From contig ML986623.1 in assembly GCA_010094045.1 (NCBI GenBank), forward strand, positions 159,509 to 223,508: a stretch of DNA of 64,000 nt. Reading direction: 5' to 3'. This DNA is from Lojkania enalia (taxonomy: Eukaryota > Ascomycota > Dothideomycetes > Pleosporales). Below are positions 34,919 to 46,180 of this stretch, one piece after another (positions within the stretch are counted from its first letter, which is position 1; the number at the start of each line of letters is the position of its first letter). Below the pieces are notes generated by a model, which was not told where the DNA came from, did not search any database, and was given only the letters and a program-made list of their open reading frames with translations. The translations under genes and the position numbers were made by a program.

Positions 34919-35460
34919 TATTACTAACCTATATACTGCTAGTATATATAATAACTACCGTTGCAGCCGTATATATACTAGAAGCTTATTTATATTAGGT
35001 CGGCTAGAGGTAGTAGCTTTAGTAAAGAGAGAGTATTAGAATCGCCGGTTTTTTAAATATAATAAATATATTCTTAAAAGTCTAATATAGTAATAAAATA
35101 AATCTATAAGAATAACTATATAGAATTTAATCTATTAAGAAAATCTTCTATCTTATATAAATAGGTTTAAGATTATTAAACCTAGCTTATTAGGTCTATT
35201 AGATCTATTAGATCTATCCTACTATACCTAATACGTCTACTATTATTATATATATAGGTTGTGCTATATTTTATTATCTAGCTAATTATCTCCTTAATTT
35301 CCGTAGTCCTACTACTTACTATCTAATAATTAGTCTTTAATATACTTCTACCTATTATTACTTTATTAGTCCTCGTCCGAGTCAACCTATATAGTAGCTA
35401 ATATTAAATTAAGCCCTAGCTATAGAGGTAGTACTTCTTAGTATTCTATATTTATAATAC
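34919..35460 (-). repeat. 5' LTR of Gypsy-B (uninterrupted)
   Basis: 542 bp, TATTACTAACC to TTATAATAC. Its length equals the left LTR once pogo M is removed. It is followed by AGGT (35461-35464), which also precedes the left LTR. Confidence 0.92.
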
Positions 35461-35965
35461 AGGTGTATAAGGATTCTAATATCTAATAATAGATAAGATA
35501 CTAATTTAAAAACTAGTAAGAAATTTATTTAACTAAAAGAGTAGACTAGAATAAATATTTGTTAAAGATCTAAAGAATTGTAGAGTTATAATACTATTTA
35601 GTACTTTCTAGCCTAGAATAGTATAGAGTAGAATATAGATACTAAAGATTTAGAAAGACTATAATAATAGATATAAGATAAATAAAATTAGAAGAATTTT
35701 AAATAGCTATAGAAGATAAAATAATAATATAAAGTAGGTAATATTTATATAATTAATTTAGCTATTATTATTATAAAGGGAGTATAGTTACTGTAAACTA
35801 CCTCTATTTAAACTAACCTTCCTTATCTTAAACCTTTTTATATTTATAAAAAGAAGGATTATATAGATTTTAACTAATAGATTTAAAATTAGAAAAAGAA
35901 TTTTATTTATTTATTAGTAGACTTTTAAATAGAAAGATAGAAAGTTATTTTTACTTCTAGATATA
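35461..35965 (+). other. Gypsy-G1 leader, second part
   Basis: About 500 bp without a supported gene. It aligns with the reverse complement of 58494-58995 in G2. It ends at the A2 insertion, with ATATA at 35961-35965 duplicated at 48701-48705. Plausibly the 5' untranslated region plus the start of gag. Confidence 0.75.
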
Positions 35966-36268
35966 TATTATAGTAATACTGTAACACCTCTATACCTATA
36001 CTACTCTTACTATAATATCTAAACTAGCTGCTAGTAATAGTTATTAGCTACTAGCTAGAATATAACTAACTTATTATAACTATAATAGAAGAAGGTTTTA
36101 TTAATCTAACTAGTCTATATAGTAGTATAGATTTAGCTTTTATAAAAACTTATATAATATAGATATTTCTATTCTTTATATAACGTTTTAATATTTATAT
36201 ATAATATATAGTAATAGAGTTAACTATTTAAAGTATAATTAATTAACTATACATAAACATCTATAATA
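35966..36268 (+). repeat. 5' LTR of Gypsy-A2
   Basis: 303 bp, starting TATTATAGTAATACTGTAAC. It aligns gap-free with 507-809 and 48398-48700. Confidence 0.9.
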
Positions 36269-36294
36269 TTATATTATATTATCTACTATTATAT

Positions 36295-37470
36295 ATTATA
36301 GACGAGAACGCGCTTATTAATATACTTAAAGAAATCTAAGGTAAACTAGACTCTTTATAGTAGAAGAATAAGATACTAGTAGAGGCCTTAATAACCTAGA
36401 AGAACTGCTATAAGTTAGACCTTAAAGTAATATAAAGAGAATTTAGTAGCTGCTAAATAGTTACTCCTCTACTAGCTACTAGTATATTAATAGTAATAGA
36501 ACTATTACCTGCTCTTAACCCGATTTAGCCTATAACCCTAGCTTCTAAATAAATACCTATATTAACTTCTAATCTACCTAAAACTATATTTAACCTATAT
36601 TTCCGTTCTAACTACTTATTTAACCTTTTAATATTCTCTAGTAAATATTTAGAGCTTTTATACTTTATTAGAAAGCTCTACTATAAACTAGAAGGAAACG
36701 CTAACTAATATCTAACTAAATATACCCGCCTTCTATATATCTATTCCCGCCTAAAATAAAATCTAGTAATATTAGTTAATCTATTAATAGATAAGAATAT
36801 TAACTTTATAAATTGCTTAGTCGCCTTTTTAGAATCTACCTATAGTAACCGGAATAAGGAGACTATAGTATAGAGTAAGCTAGAGACCTTAAAATAAAGC
36901 TAAAGTAGATTTTCTACTTATTTTACTAAATTTCAACGCCTAATTATAGATATTAAACTAAATAAGATTAGACAAATTATATATCTCTAATATTCTCTTT
37001 TTAATAAGCTCCGCTGTACTATAATAGGTATTATAATATCTAGTACTCTAAACAACTATACTAACCTAATTTCTCTAAATAATACTAACTTATATTATCT
37101 ATCTAGTAACTATTATAAATAACTAAAGTATTATACTATTTACTAGAAGAATTTAAACGCTATAGAACTTAATACTTTTAGTTATATATCTATAGGCTCT
37201 AATAAATAAGAAAAGTACTACTATAAAGGATATTATTATAAGTATAATAGTAAGGGATATATTTTACTAGAATATAGCGCCCCTCTACTATTAATTTGTT
37301 AAGGGTTTTAGAGCCCTACTATACTTTATAGGTTCTACTCTTAATCTTCTAACTAATCCTCTAACTAATCTTTAATATACTTATTATCTTATAAATAAGG
37401 CTATTACTTTTACTTTTAAACGTAGCTAGTTTTACTAATTAAATTGTTGCTAAAAGGTCTATTTTAGAAG
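36295..37470 (+). pseudogene. Gypsy-A2 Gag with zinc knuckle
   Basis: From about 36300 the frame reads DENALINILKEIQGKLDSLQ (a coiled-coil-like N-terminus), then a Pro/Ser-rich linker and, at about 36650-37120, a Retrotrans_gag-type domain (FIRKLYYKLEGNANQYL, SRFSTYFTKFQRLIIDIKLN). The knuckle at 37234-37275 reads Y-YK-Y-NSKG-Y-ILLE-Y, a CCHC with all Cys and His codons turned to Tyr. A long Ser/Thr/Pro-like linker to pol follows. In-frame TAA/TAG stops. Capsid and nucleocapsid of the particle in origin. Confidence 0.8.
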
Positions 37471-40400
37471 TAAGTTATCTCTTAAGACTGTATTTATACT
37501 AAATCTCTATATATCTATAGAACTAGCTTCTATAGAAATAGTTATAAAACTATTAGATTCTAACTCTTTTTATAATCTATTAAGACCTAGTCTAGTAAGA
37601 TATTAATATTCTTATTAATATTAGGGCTACTAGTTAAAGCTATATCTATAGAAATCTTATATATATTTTAAAACTCTAAAAGATATAATTTCTATATAAT
37701 CTATATCTAATTAACTTTAATAGAGAAGTTTTTTATAAAGGGATTATCTTCTATTTAGTTATTTTAATTTTCTAATACCTAAACTATTTAGAAATAGTAT
37801 ATTTCTATATAATTATACTAGAAAAATTCTAGTTAATTCTAAGATAGCTATAGATATATAAGTATTATATAAACCTAGACTATAAGAATAAATAGCTAGT
37901 TTTTACTATTAACTAATACCTAACTTAATACTTATAATCTACTAGTATTACTATCTATTAATAAGCTATTTAAATAGTTATTAAAGATTATAAACTATTT
38001 AAATCTAATATAAAAGAAAATTCTAAAATAACTAATTTACGACCTTTATATAGTCTAAAGCTTAGATAGTATTATTTAAAATTCTATGTATTAAGTTATA
38101 TCTAATATAATTACTAGCTACTTAAAATACTATATTAGTTAAAAGAACTTAAAACTAAAATTAATCTAACTTTAAATAAAGATTATAGTTAAAAGAATCT
38201 ATCTAAGCCTAAATATCTAAAGTCTATACTATAACTAGATATATACTATATAAGTATTATACTATTAGTTTAACTCTTCTATTAATTTAACTATAAAATC
38301 TTTACTATATTAATAGCTAATATTAATAAAGTTTTAGCCCTAAAGATATATACTAACTCTATTACTAAAGTACTTAAAGAATACTATAACTTATTATCTA
38401 TCTTCTTATATAAGAATATAGATAAGCTATTAGAACGATAACTATACGATTATAAAATTAAACTAGAGAATAGTAAGTAAACTAGCTTCGGTCTATTCTA
38501 TAAGATATTCTAGAACGAGTTAAAGATATTAAAGAAGTACCTTAATAAAAACTTATCTAAGAAATTTATTAGAGTAAACTTACTACTAGTAGCTATACCT
38601 ATAATTTTTATAAAGAAATCTAGAGATAGTTTTTAATTCTATATAAACTATAGAGCCCTAAATACTATTACTATTAAGAACTAATACTCGATTCTACTAA
38701 TCTAAGAAATATTAATCTAATTTAGTAAAGCTAAATTCTATATAAAATTTAATATTATTACTATATTTAATAAGTTAAGGATTATTAAAGGAGATAAATA
38801 GAAAACTATCTTTTATATACGCTACGGGCTGTTTAAATATCTAGTAATATTTTTTAGCCTAGTTAATACTTTAACCCTAAACTGTTAATAGTAGTAGAAG
38901 CTAATATATCTAACTTTATAATAGCTAGTATACTATTCTAGAGAGGTGCTAATAGTAAATTAAGATTTATTACCTACTTTTCTAAGTATATAAACTCTAT
39001 TAAAGGTAACTATAAGATATATAATAAGGAGCTATTCGCGATTATCTAATATTTTAAGTAATAGAGGCCCGAATTAAAAGGTATAGTATTTTCTATAGAA
39101 CTACTAAGCGATTATAAGAACTTATAGTACTTTATAATAATAAAGTAGTTAAACTACTAATAAGTCTATTAGTTAGAATATCTATTAAAGTTTAACTTTA
39201 GTATTATATACTAACCTAGAAAACTTAAAAAGAAGCTTAATACTTTAATTTAAAGGTTATAGAATAAGTCTATATAAGAAAAGGCTTATAGAAGTTATTA
39301 ATAGATATTACTTCGTTCTAAACTATTCTAATAGATAGAAGTAGGCTAATCGATTATAGAGATTATTAATAAAGAATATCTAAATAATAATCTAATTTAA
39401 AATACCCTAAAGCTATTAAGAGAAGGAACTTATTAATCTAAACTTCTAATTCTAGCTAACTATAAAGAATATAACAACCGACTATACTACTAAAATTAAC
39501 TTATAGTACTAGACTATAATAAGCTAAAGCTTAAGCTACTATAAACTATTTATAACTTACCGTCTAATAGATACTCTAGTTAAAGAAAGACTTTAAAACT
39601 ACCCTAGTACAAGTACTATTAGTTAAAGATGTTTAACTCGGTATAATAATATATAGACTATTATTATATATATTAAAGAAGTAAGACTTCTAGAGAGAAA
39701 TATTATAGATTATTAAAACTATTACCTATATTTAAATAAAAGTTTTAAAATATCTCTATAAACTTTATAATTAATCTACTAGAATTAGAAGATTATATAA
39801 ATATTATAGTAGTAGTTAATAAGCTTAGTAAGTATAGATACCTAATACTATATATAAGAATCGAAGCTTCTAATATTATCTAACTATTCTATTACTATAT
39901 ATAGGTTTACTATAGACTACTATATACTATTAAGTCTAATTGTAGGATATAGTTTATCTCTACCTTTTACTAAAAGTTCTATAAATAGCTATAAATTAAT
40001 ATATATATATTAATCAGCTTCTATTTAAAAACTAATAGCTAGATAGAAAATACTAACGTAGTAATAGAATAAGTTTTCTAAGCCTATACTAGCTATTAAT
40101 AAGATAACTAGGTTAAATAGCTGCTAATAGTATAGTTTAAAGCGAATAATATAGTATTTAAATTAATAAAAGTCTCTCTATTTCTAGTCTACTTTAGCTA
40201 GCACCTTTAAATAGGCTTTAAACCGCCTATAGGGATCTATTAACCGCTAAAATAGTCTTTAATAGCCTAGAAAGTTAATAGACTAGTTAATAAGATAAAG
40301 GATATTATAGAGTATATTAGAGAAGAACTTATCTAGATATAAGCGTTCTAATAAGAGTACGCTAACTATAAGCGTATACTAGCCCCTAACTACTAGATTA

Positions 40401-40850
40401 GTAATCTAGTTTAACTAGACGCTAGAAATATACGTATATAAAAACTATTAAAAAAGCTTAACTAGAAGAATATAGTTCTCTATAAAGTTATTATAAAGGT
40501 ATTTTTATACGCTTATAGACTAAAGCTACTTAAATCAGCTAAAATATATTCTATATTCTATATATTACTATTATAGCTAGTATCTAAATTATCTAACTAC
40601 TTATTTAGTTACTAAGTATATAATTCTAAACCTATTAAAATTAATAGAAAATTAGAATACTTTATTAAGTAAATAGAAGACCTCTACTATAACTAATAGA
40701 AACGCTAGTATAAATATCTAGTTAAGTAGACTAGTTATTATAATCTAGAATAGTACCCGGCTAATAACTTTATTAAGATAACTACTATAGAAGATTACTA
40801 TACTAGAAACCTAAATAAATAAGACTTAAATATAATATTATATCTAGATT
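37470..40850 (+). pseudogene. Gypsy-A2 pol with a deletion in reverse transcriptase
   Basis: After a poorly conserved stretch (37470-38300), fingers and palm read PIIFIKKSRDSF, FYINYRALNTITIKN and KFYIKFNIITIFNKLRII (38590-38780), then IRYGLFKYLVIFFSLVN, ending near 38875. The next residues, VEANISNFIIASILFQRG then KIYNKELFAII, are already RNase H, so the YxDD box, thumb and connection are gone. Integrase follows: zinc-binding segment near 39470-39680 (YQLKMFNSVQQYIDYYYILKK), the catalytic core at 39780-40230, and a chromodomain at about 40640-40790 (YKYLVKQTSYYNLEQYPANNF). The protease motif was not resolved. Confidence 0.82.
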
Positions 40851-40923
40851 CTTAATTAGACGCTAGAGTCTAATTTAAGTATATTTCTAGACGCTTATAA
40901 TAATACTATATTAATATAATACT

Positions 40924-41202
40924 TGTAACAGCGCAGATAAGATAATGGGTCTAAATATAGTACGAATCCACTTAGAGGCATATAAGAGTACGTGGGGGAT
41001 TAGGGACCTAGAAATTCTATTAACACCTATAGGCCTTATATAAAAGGATATAGAAGAACTATTAAGCTACTTATAAGGGAGTATACAACTATATACAGAA
41101 GGAAAAAGGGGTAGAACTAGGGGTAGGATAAGATAAGCGAAAAGCTTTAGGATAAGGTTATATATAAAGCTTTTCGTGGAACGATTTCTTTGCATTATTA
41201 TA
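40924..41202 (-). repeat. 3' LTR of Gypsy-F
   Basis: 279 bp, starting TGTAACAGCGCAG. The right LTR ends CGTTACA, showing the TGTAAC/GTTACA inverted ends; here the end has become TTATTATA. Confidence 0.94.
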
Positions 41203-41220
41203 CTACCCCCCTCCTTATAG
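41203..41220 (-). other. Polypurine tract of Gypsy-F
   Basis: The reverse strand reads CTATAAGGAGGGGGGTAG just before the 3' LTR, fixing the minus orientation. Confidence 0.85.
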
Positions 41221-41870
41221 GCTGATAGTCCCTATCTACGCTGGTTTAGGAGGGAATTAGGGCTGTTATAGATAGGTTCTAGTATAAAGAAATTTCTTTA
41301 AGGAGGTATTTACTAGTAAGAGCTAATACGCGTGGTTACCTATAGAGATGTATTTATTAATATAATGTTAAGTAAGGTTTTTATAGTAAGTATAATTAAC
41401 CTATATATTAGCTAGTAACTACTATTATAACAGTTTATTAATATTACAATTTCGTCACGTATAGTAACAAGCGTTTACTAGCCTTAGTATATTACCAGAT
41501 TACTGTTAACTAAGCTTTCTTAACTAAATAATAACTTCTACTCTATACGTATTATTACACGTCCCTAGAACTGTTAATTATTAAAGTATTACTAACACCT
41601 TATAGAAAAATTAATTAATATACTACTCCGCCCGCCTCCTAGAGCCTCTTTAGAAGCTTTTTAGGTTATCTACCTTTAGGCTACGCGTATACTCGCCCGC
41701 GGATAGTATATAATATTTTCCTTTCAGTCTCTAAGATTAAAAAAATGCAAGTATTACACCTTATAAAATAAAAAGTACAACCCTATATAAATTGTATCTA
41801 ATACTAATAGGGTACTTGCTACTAATATATTTATAGATCCCCTCCTACTATAAGGAGGAGTTTCTAGTCC
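41221..41870. other. Gypsy-F 3' region without a recognisable gene
   Basis: About 650 bp between the polypurine tract and the next readable frame. It is less depleted in CpA and TpG than its surroundings (for example TGCAAGTATTACACC at 41747-41761). No domain was recognised on either strand. Confidence 0.5.
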
Positions 41871-41874
41871 TCTA

Positions 41875-42255
41875 GGGCCATCTTAAACTATAGGTAGTAG
41901 CCCGATATATAGGAGATAAGGAGGATAAAAAGGTGGCCTTTAAGGCTATTTTAGAGTCTACTTATAGCCTAGCGCTTGTAGCCTAGGTTGTAAAAAGTTA
42001 GGAAGATAACCTTCCTACGGCTAGTATCTAGGTAGCTTTATTCTACTAGAGTACTAAGTTGCTCTATCAGGTTTTAGCCCTAGAGGCTCTAGTATCTAGC
42101 CTTTAAGCTAACATCGCGGTACTCTTAGGCGGCTAAAAACAAGGTGGGGGAGGTTCGGAGGGAGTCCGGAGGGAAAGAAGAAAAAGGAGGGTAGAAGAGG
42201 AGAGGACTAGAGAGGTATCTAATAGCCTACTATTAGACCCTCCGGATTCTATAGA
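41875..42255 (+). pseudogene. Possible antisense frame in the 3' region of Gypsy-F
   Basis: The plus strand, opposite to pol, reads an Ala/Leu-rich helical frame (KVAFKAILESTYSLALVAQV, then LPTASIQVALFYQSTKLLYQ, VLALEALVSSL) and a Gly/Glu/Arg-rich end (GGGGSEGV-RREEEK). There are only a few stops, at Gln- or Trp-type positions. A second plus frame is almost as open, so the reading is not unique. No family recognised. It resembles in position the antisense frames of Gypsy C and G2. Confidence 0.35.
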
Positions 42256-42384
42256 AGAGTAATTTCAGGCCTATACTTTAGTTTTTAAATCTACTACTTA
42301 ACTCTTATATATTATTATCTACTAGGTAATCTATATTCTCTATACTATTCTTATATACCTTAATCTATTTAGTTAGAGCTTTTA

Positions 42385-42615
42385 AGGGTCCTAGCTAATT
42401 TGGATACTTATTATAAAAAGCTCTTAGTTTATAAGGCGAACCTATAAAATTTAAAATTTTATATTAGACCGGGTTAGGATTATATCCTACCCATTTTATA
42501 CGGTATTTAAGGGTCTTATAATATAGCTTACTAGCTAGTATTTCTTTAACCTCCCACTCTTCTACTCTCTTAATAGTAATAGCGGGTGGTTTCGGAGCTT
42601 CTTACTCTAATAGAG
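42385..42615 (-). pseudogene. Chromodomain at the end of Gypsy-F pol
   Basis: The reverse strand from about 42600 reads APKPPAITIKRVEEWEVKEI, LASKLYYKTLKYRIKWVGY and NPNPV-stop-YKILNF, then YKLRAFYNKYPN: the full chromodomain with its W-E-V-x-x-I-L strand, the K-W-x-G-Y core and the C-terminal helix. Only one stop (a Trp position) falls in it. In chromoviruses this domain at the integrase tail guides insertion to marked chromatin. Confidence 0.85.
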
Positions 42616-43950
42616 GGTCCTAAGGGTTCTTATACAGTAGGTTTAGTGCGAAGATATTATATATTCTCGACCCTAGGGGTAGCTATAAATAGTACGAGTT
42701 TTTAACCTATTCTAGTACTTTAAAAGGGCCCTCCTATTAATCGGATAGCTTTCGGCTCGGTCTCTAAACTATAAAGTTCTTAGTATTTAGGTAGATTATA
42801 TTACTAATCTACTAATTAATCGGTTACTAGTAATAGTTAATAATAGATTATATACGATTCTAAGTCTTCTTAATATTAGCCTTTACGGTTTCCCAGGCTA
42901 TATATATATAAGTTATTAGAGCTAAGGCATCTTTACAATTTAATTTATCTGTTATAGTAATAGGATTAATAGAATATTTCTAATCCCAACTCTAACGGGG
43001 CTCGAATCCATATAGGATCTAATATAGGGACATTCCGATAGTTATATAGGGTAGAGTTACTTATACTCGGTCGATTATAGATAATAGAGAACTCTAGTTA
43101 TTCTAGTAGAAGGATATAAAAGGGCGCAGTCTCTAATCGATATACTTATTTATAATCTCTATCTATCCGTTAGTCTCTTTATAATAAGTAGTAGATAGTT
43201 TAATCTTTACGCCTAAAATATAGCAGAATTCGGACTAGAAACTAAATATAAACTAAGGTTCTTAGTCTAAAATAATAGTTTTAGGTATATAGCTAAAGTA
43301 GTATACCTATTAAATAAATAATTCGGCTATTCCCCTTATGTTAATTATACGATAGTAGGGGATAGATACCGCTTATTTAGATAGGTAATTAATTACTACT
43401 ATAATCTAATTGTATCTGGACTTATCTATAGAGAAATTCTTAAAGTTAATATATAGGTACTATATTAGTCGATTTAATATAGGAAGTAGATAGATAAAAC
43501 CTGGGGTTTAGGTTTATATTAGATAAGCTTTATAGTATAGGATGTAATTCCGTATATATCGTTTATAAGTAGCCTCTATACCCTTCTAGTAGTACTTCTA
43601 AAATAGTAACTAATAGGTTTTAGTAGCGTTTAGATGTGTAGAGGATACTTAGTTATAAGCCTCTTATATAAGTCGCGTATAAAGGCCTAAATCTAATAGA
43701 ATATATAAGCGATTATCGTAGAGGAGTAGTCTATTCTCTATCTAATACTTGCGGGGTAGAAGTATACGTTCCTACGCGAAGGAGGCTCGGTTTTCCTATA
43801 GTAATATATCGATCAACTTTAGAGAGTCTAGTAATATAACCTACTCCTAGCCTTTAATAATATTTAGTATAGCCGCTTAAGTTATTATTTAGATAATATA
43901 GGACTAGACTAATTCGGTATTAATTTGGGGGTAAAGTTGATGCGGTCTAA
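42616..43950 (-). pseudogene. Gypsy-F integrase
   Basis: The reverse strand near 43330-43130 reads IPYYRIINIRGIAELFI, then PKTIILDQEP-stop-FIFSF and SEFCYILGVKIKLSTTYYKETNGQIE in separate parts: the integrase core with its second Asp (LDxGPQF-type) and the conserved S-T-A-Y-H-P-x-T-D/N-G-Q-T-E segment, including the catalytic Glu. It is followed by INKYIDQRLRPFI, a PYITIGMSLY-type segment and the GPF-like linker to the chromodomain. Zinc-binding N-terminal residues near 43800-43950 were not resolved. Stops are TAA and TAG. Confidence 0.82.
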
Positions 43951-45640
43951 ATAGGACTCTTAACTAGTTATTAGTTTAAGCTGCTTTTAAGTTTTCTATA
44001 TCTTATTTACAACAATTAAGGATATCTACTCTAGTATTATTCTTACCTAGGGTGTATTTAATTCGGAACTAATACTAAACTAATTCCTCAGTCTAATAAA
44101 CTTAATAAATATTAAGTACCTTCGTAGTTATAAAATATTCGAGTAAGCAATAATCGGTATATACTAGAGTCCTAGTAGCTACTAAAGTAAGTTCTACCCT
44201 CTATTATTTAAACGTAGTAACGATTGCGAATAGTTTCTTATTATAGATCTCCTAGTTTAGTTCTAAACCGGATAGAACCTTACTATAGAATACTATAGAG
44301 TACTATTTTCCGTTAAGATATTTCTGTAATAGTACTCCTACAACTACTCTATTAGAGGTATTAGTTTCCATTTTTATTTCTAACGCAGGGTTAAAGTAGT
44401 AGAGAGTAGGTATACTTAACAGGACTAACTTCAATTTCTTAAAGGTAATATTATATTCCGAAATCTATACAAAAGGAGTTATAGGGCTCTATAATACGAT
44501 AATTAGCTTTATAATACGCGAGAATTCCGGTATAAACTGTTAATAGAATCTAGTAAAACCTAAGAAAGATTTCACACCCGTTATAGTAGTAGGTAGCTGC
44601 TAGTTGCGCAGTACTTCCACCTTCTCTAGATTAACCTTAAGGCCTTTATTTAAGAGGATATAGCTAAGATATTTAGTTTAGATAATATAGAATTCGCTCT
44701 TCTTAATATTAACTTATAACCCTGCTTAATATAATCTCTCAAGAACTTTCTTAACGTAGATAGTATATATCGCCTCGTCTTCTAAGTAGATAAGGATATC
44801 GTCTAAGTAAGTAATATAGAAGTTATCTAGGTAGTCGATTAGTACGTTATTTATATAGTACTAGTAAGTTGCTGGGCTATTATATAATCTAAAAAGTAGA
44901 ACTTTATACTTATAGGTTCTGTATCGAGTCTAAAAAGTAGTATATTCTTTAGAACTAGAGTCTATTCTAATCTTATTAAAGGCCGCGTGAATGTTAAACT
45001 TAGTAAAGATTACTATCTTAGTAGGCCTAGATAAGAGTTTATCTATACGCAGTATTAGATATACGTTTTTATAGGTAAGAGTATTAAGTTTACAATAATC
45101 TATATAGATATATAGGTTGCTATTAAGTTTATAGACGTAAAGGATTGGAGATATAAAGGGGTTCCGACTCTACTCAATATACCTATACCGTAGATTATCT
45201 ATAATATACTTTTTAGTTGCCTCCAACTTTTTAATATTCTACTTATATAATAGGCTGTAACTATTAAGGAGAGATTCTGTAAGAATAATCTTATAATTAT
45301 AAGAGTAGTATTCCAGTAATTAATAAGCTATAGTTTTACTAAACATATTCTAATACTTATAGTATTTAAATAGTAATCGGAGATTTACTAGTACTTTGTT
45401 TTCAACCTTATCTTCTAGCTCTAGGGCTTACTTATCTTTAATCAGCCACTTAATTTTGTATAGAGACGTAGAGAAAAACTCGTTCTCTTTCCTCTTTATA
45501 TTAAAGTAGAAAGTATTAGTTAAGATAAGAGTAATAATAGAAGAATAGACTTTCTTTAGATTAGGTTTAGACTTTATTTTATACGGGCGTGCAGGAGTTC
45601 TAAGCTTATTTAAACTATAAGTTATAAGAGACTAATATAG
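43950..45640 (-). pseudogene. Gypsy-F reverse transcriptase and RNase H
   Basis: The reverse strand near 44935-44783 reads TRYRTYKYKVLLFRLYNSPA, YYINNVLIDYLDN and YLDDILIY: the palm with an intact YLDD box at 44783-44815. FNIHAAFNKIRID-like fingers lie near 44945-45010. RNase H follows at about 44000-44640. The His- and Asp-rich N-terminal part is at about 45100-45300. Compared with other elements here, long stretches are stop-free. Confidence 0.85.
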
Positions 45641-46180
45641 TTTTAGTAGTTTTAGTAGACTTTTAATACGATAGATAGTCGGACTGTAGAACTACTAATA
45701 CTAGTTCTTTTCTTATAGAGTGTCGCGTTGCTGGATATCTAGCTCTACTTCCTTATCGTATACTAGCTAAGTTAATTATATAAGAAGAGGAGGTGAAGGA
45801 TTATAAGTAGTAGGATACTTAGAAGGCTATATAATCCGATTCTTATCTATATCTAGTAGGAGTTGAAAATAACGTAACTATTTAATGCTAATAATACAAT
45901 CCTAAGTACCTAGATCTATAATAATAAATAGGTAGTTTTAGATAGTTCTCCTATTAATTCACAGGTATAAGTAGATATACTAATTAACTAGGGTTTAGAT
46001 TTAGTCCTAAAAACCTTTAACGGTAATTTTAAAGGGTAAGTACTATATTAATATATATAGAGCTTAGGAGAGTAATCTAGCTACCGTAGAATTAAGGAAT
46101 AGAAAGCCTTAAATACTAGTATTAATAAGGGCGTTTAGTTATATACTAACGCCTTTTAAATATAGAATAGTAGGGATTTA
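45640..46180 (-). pseudogene. Gypsy-F gag-pol junction and protease region
   Basis: Between the Gag zinc knuckle and reverse transcriptase, in the protease position. The reverse strand is readable through stops, but I could not place the D-S/T-G active site with confidence, so the assignment rests on gene order. Confidence 0.5.

Larger units (their letters stand above)
9356..35460 (-). mobile_element. Gypsy-B retrotransposon with four nested insertions
   Basis: A minus-strand Ty3/Gypsy element bounded by 542-bp LTRs (net length at the left, where pogo M interrupts) and a 4-bp AGGT duplication. It contains pogo M, Gypsy C1 (with C2), element D and pogo E1; removing these leaves about 7.4 kb, a normal full length. 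In element order (right to left): 5' LTR, gag (34.9-31.4 kb), protease (30.2-29.1 kb), reverse transcriptase and RNase H (15.4-13.9 kb), integrase (13.9-12.5 kb), polypurine tract, 3' LTR. All frames are broken by RIP stops. Confidence 0.9.
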
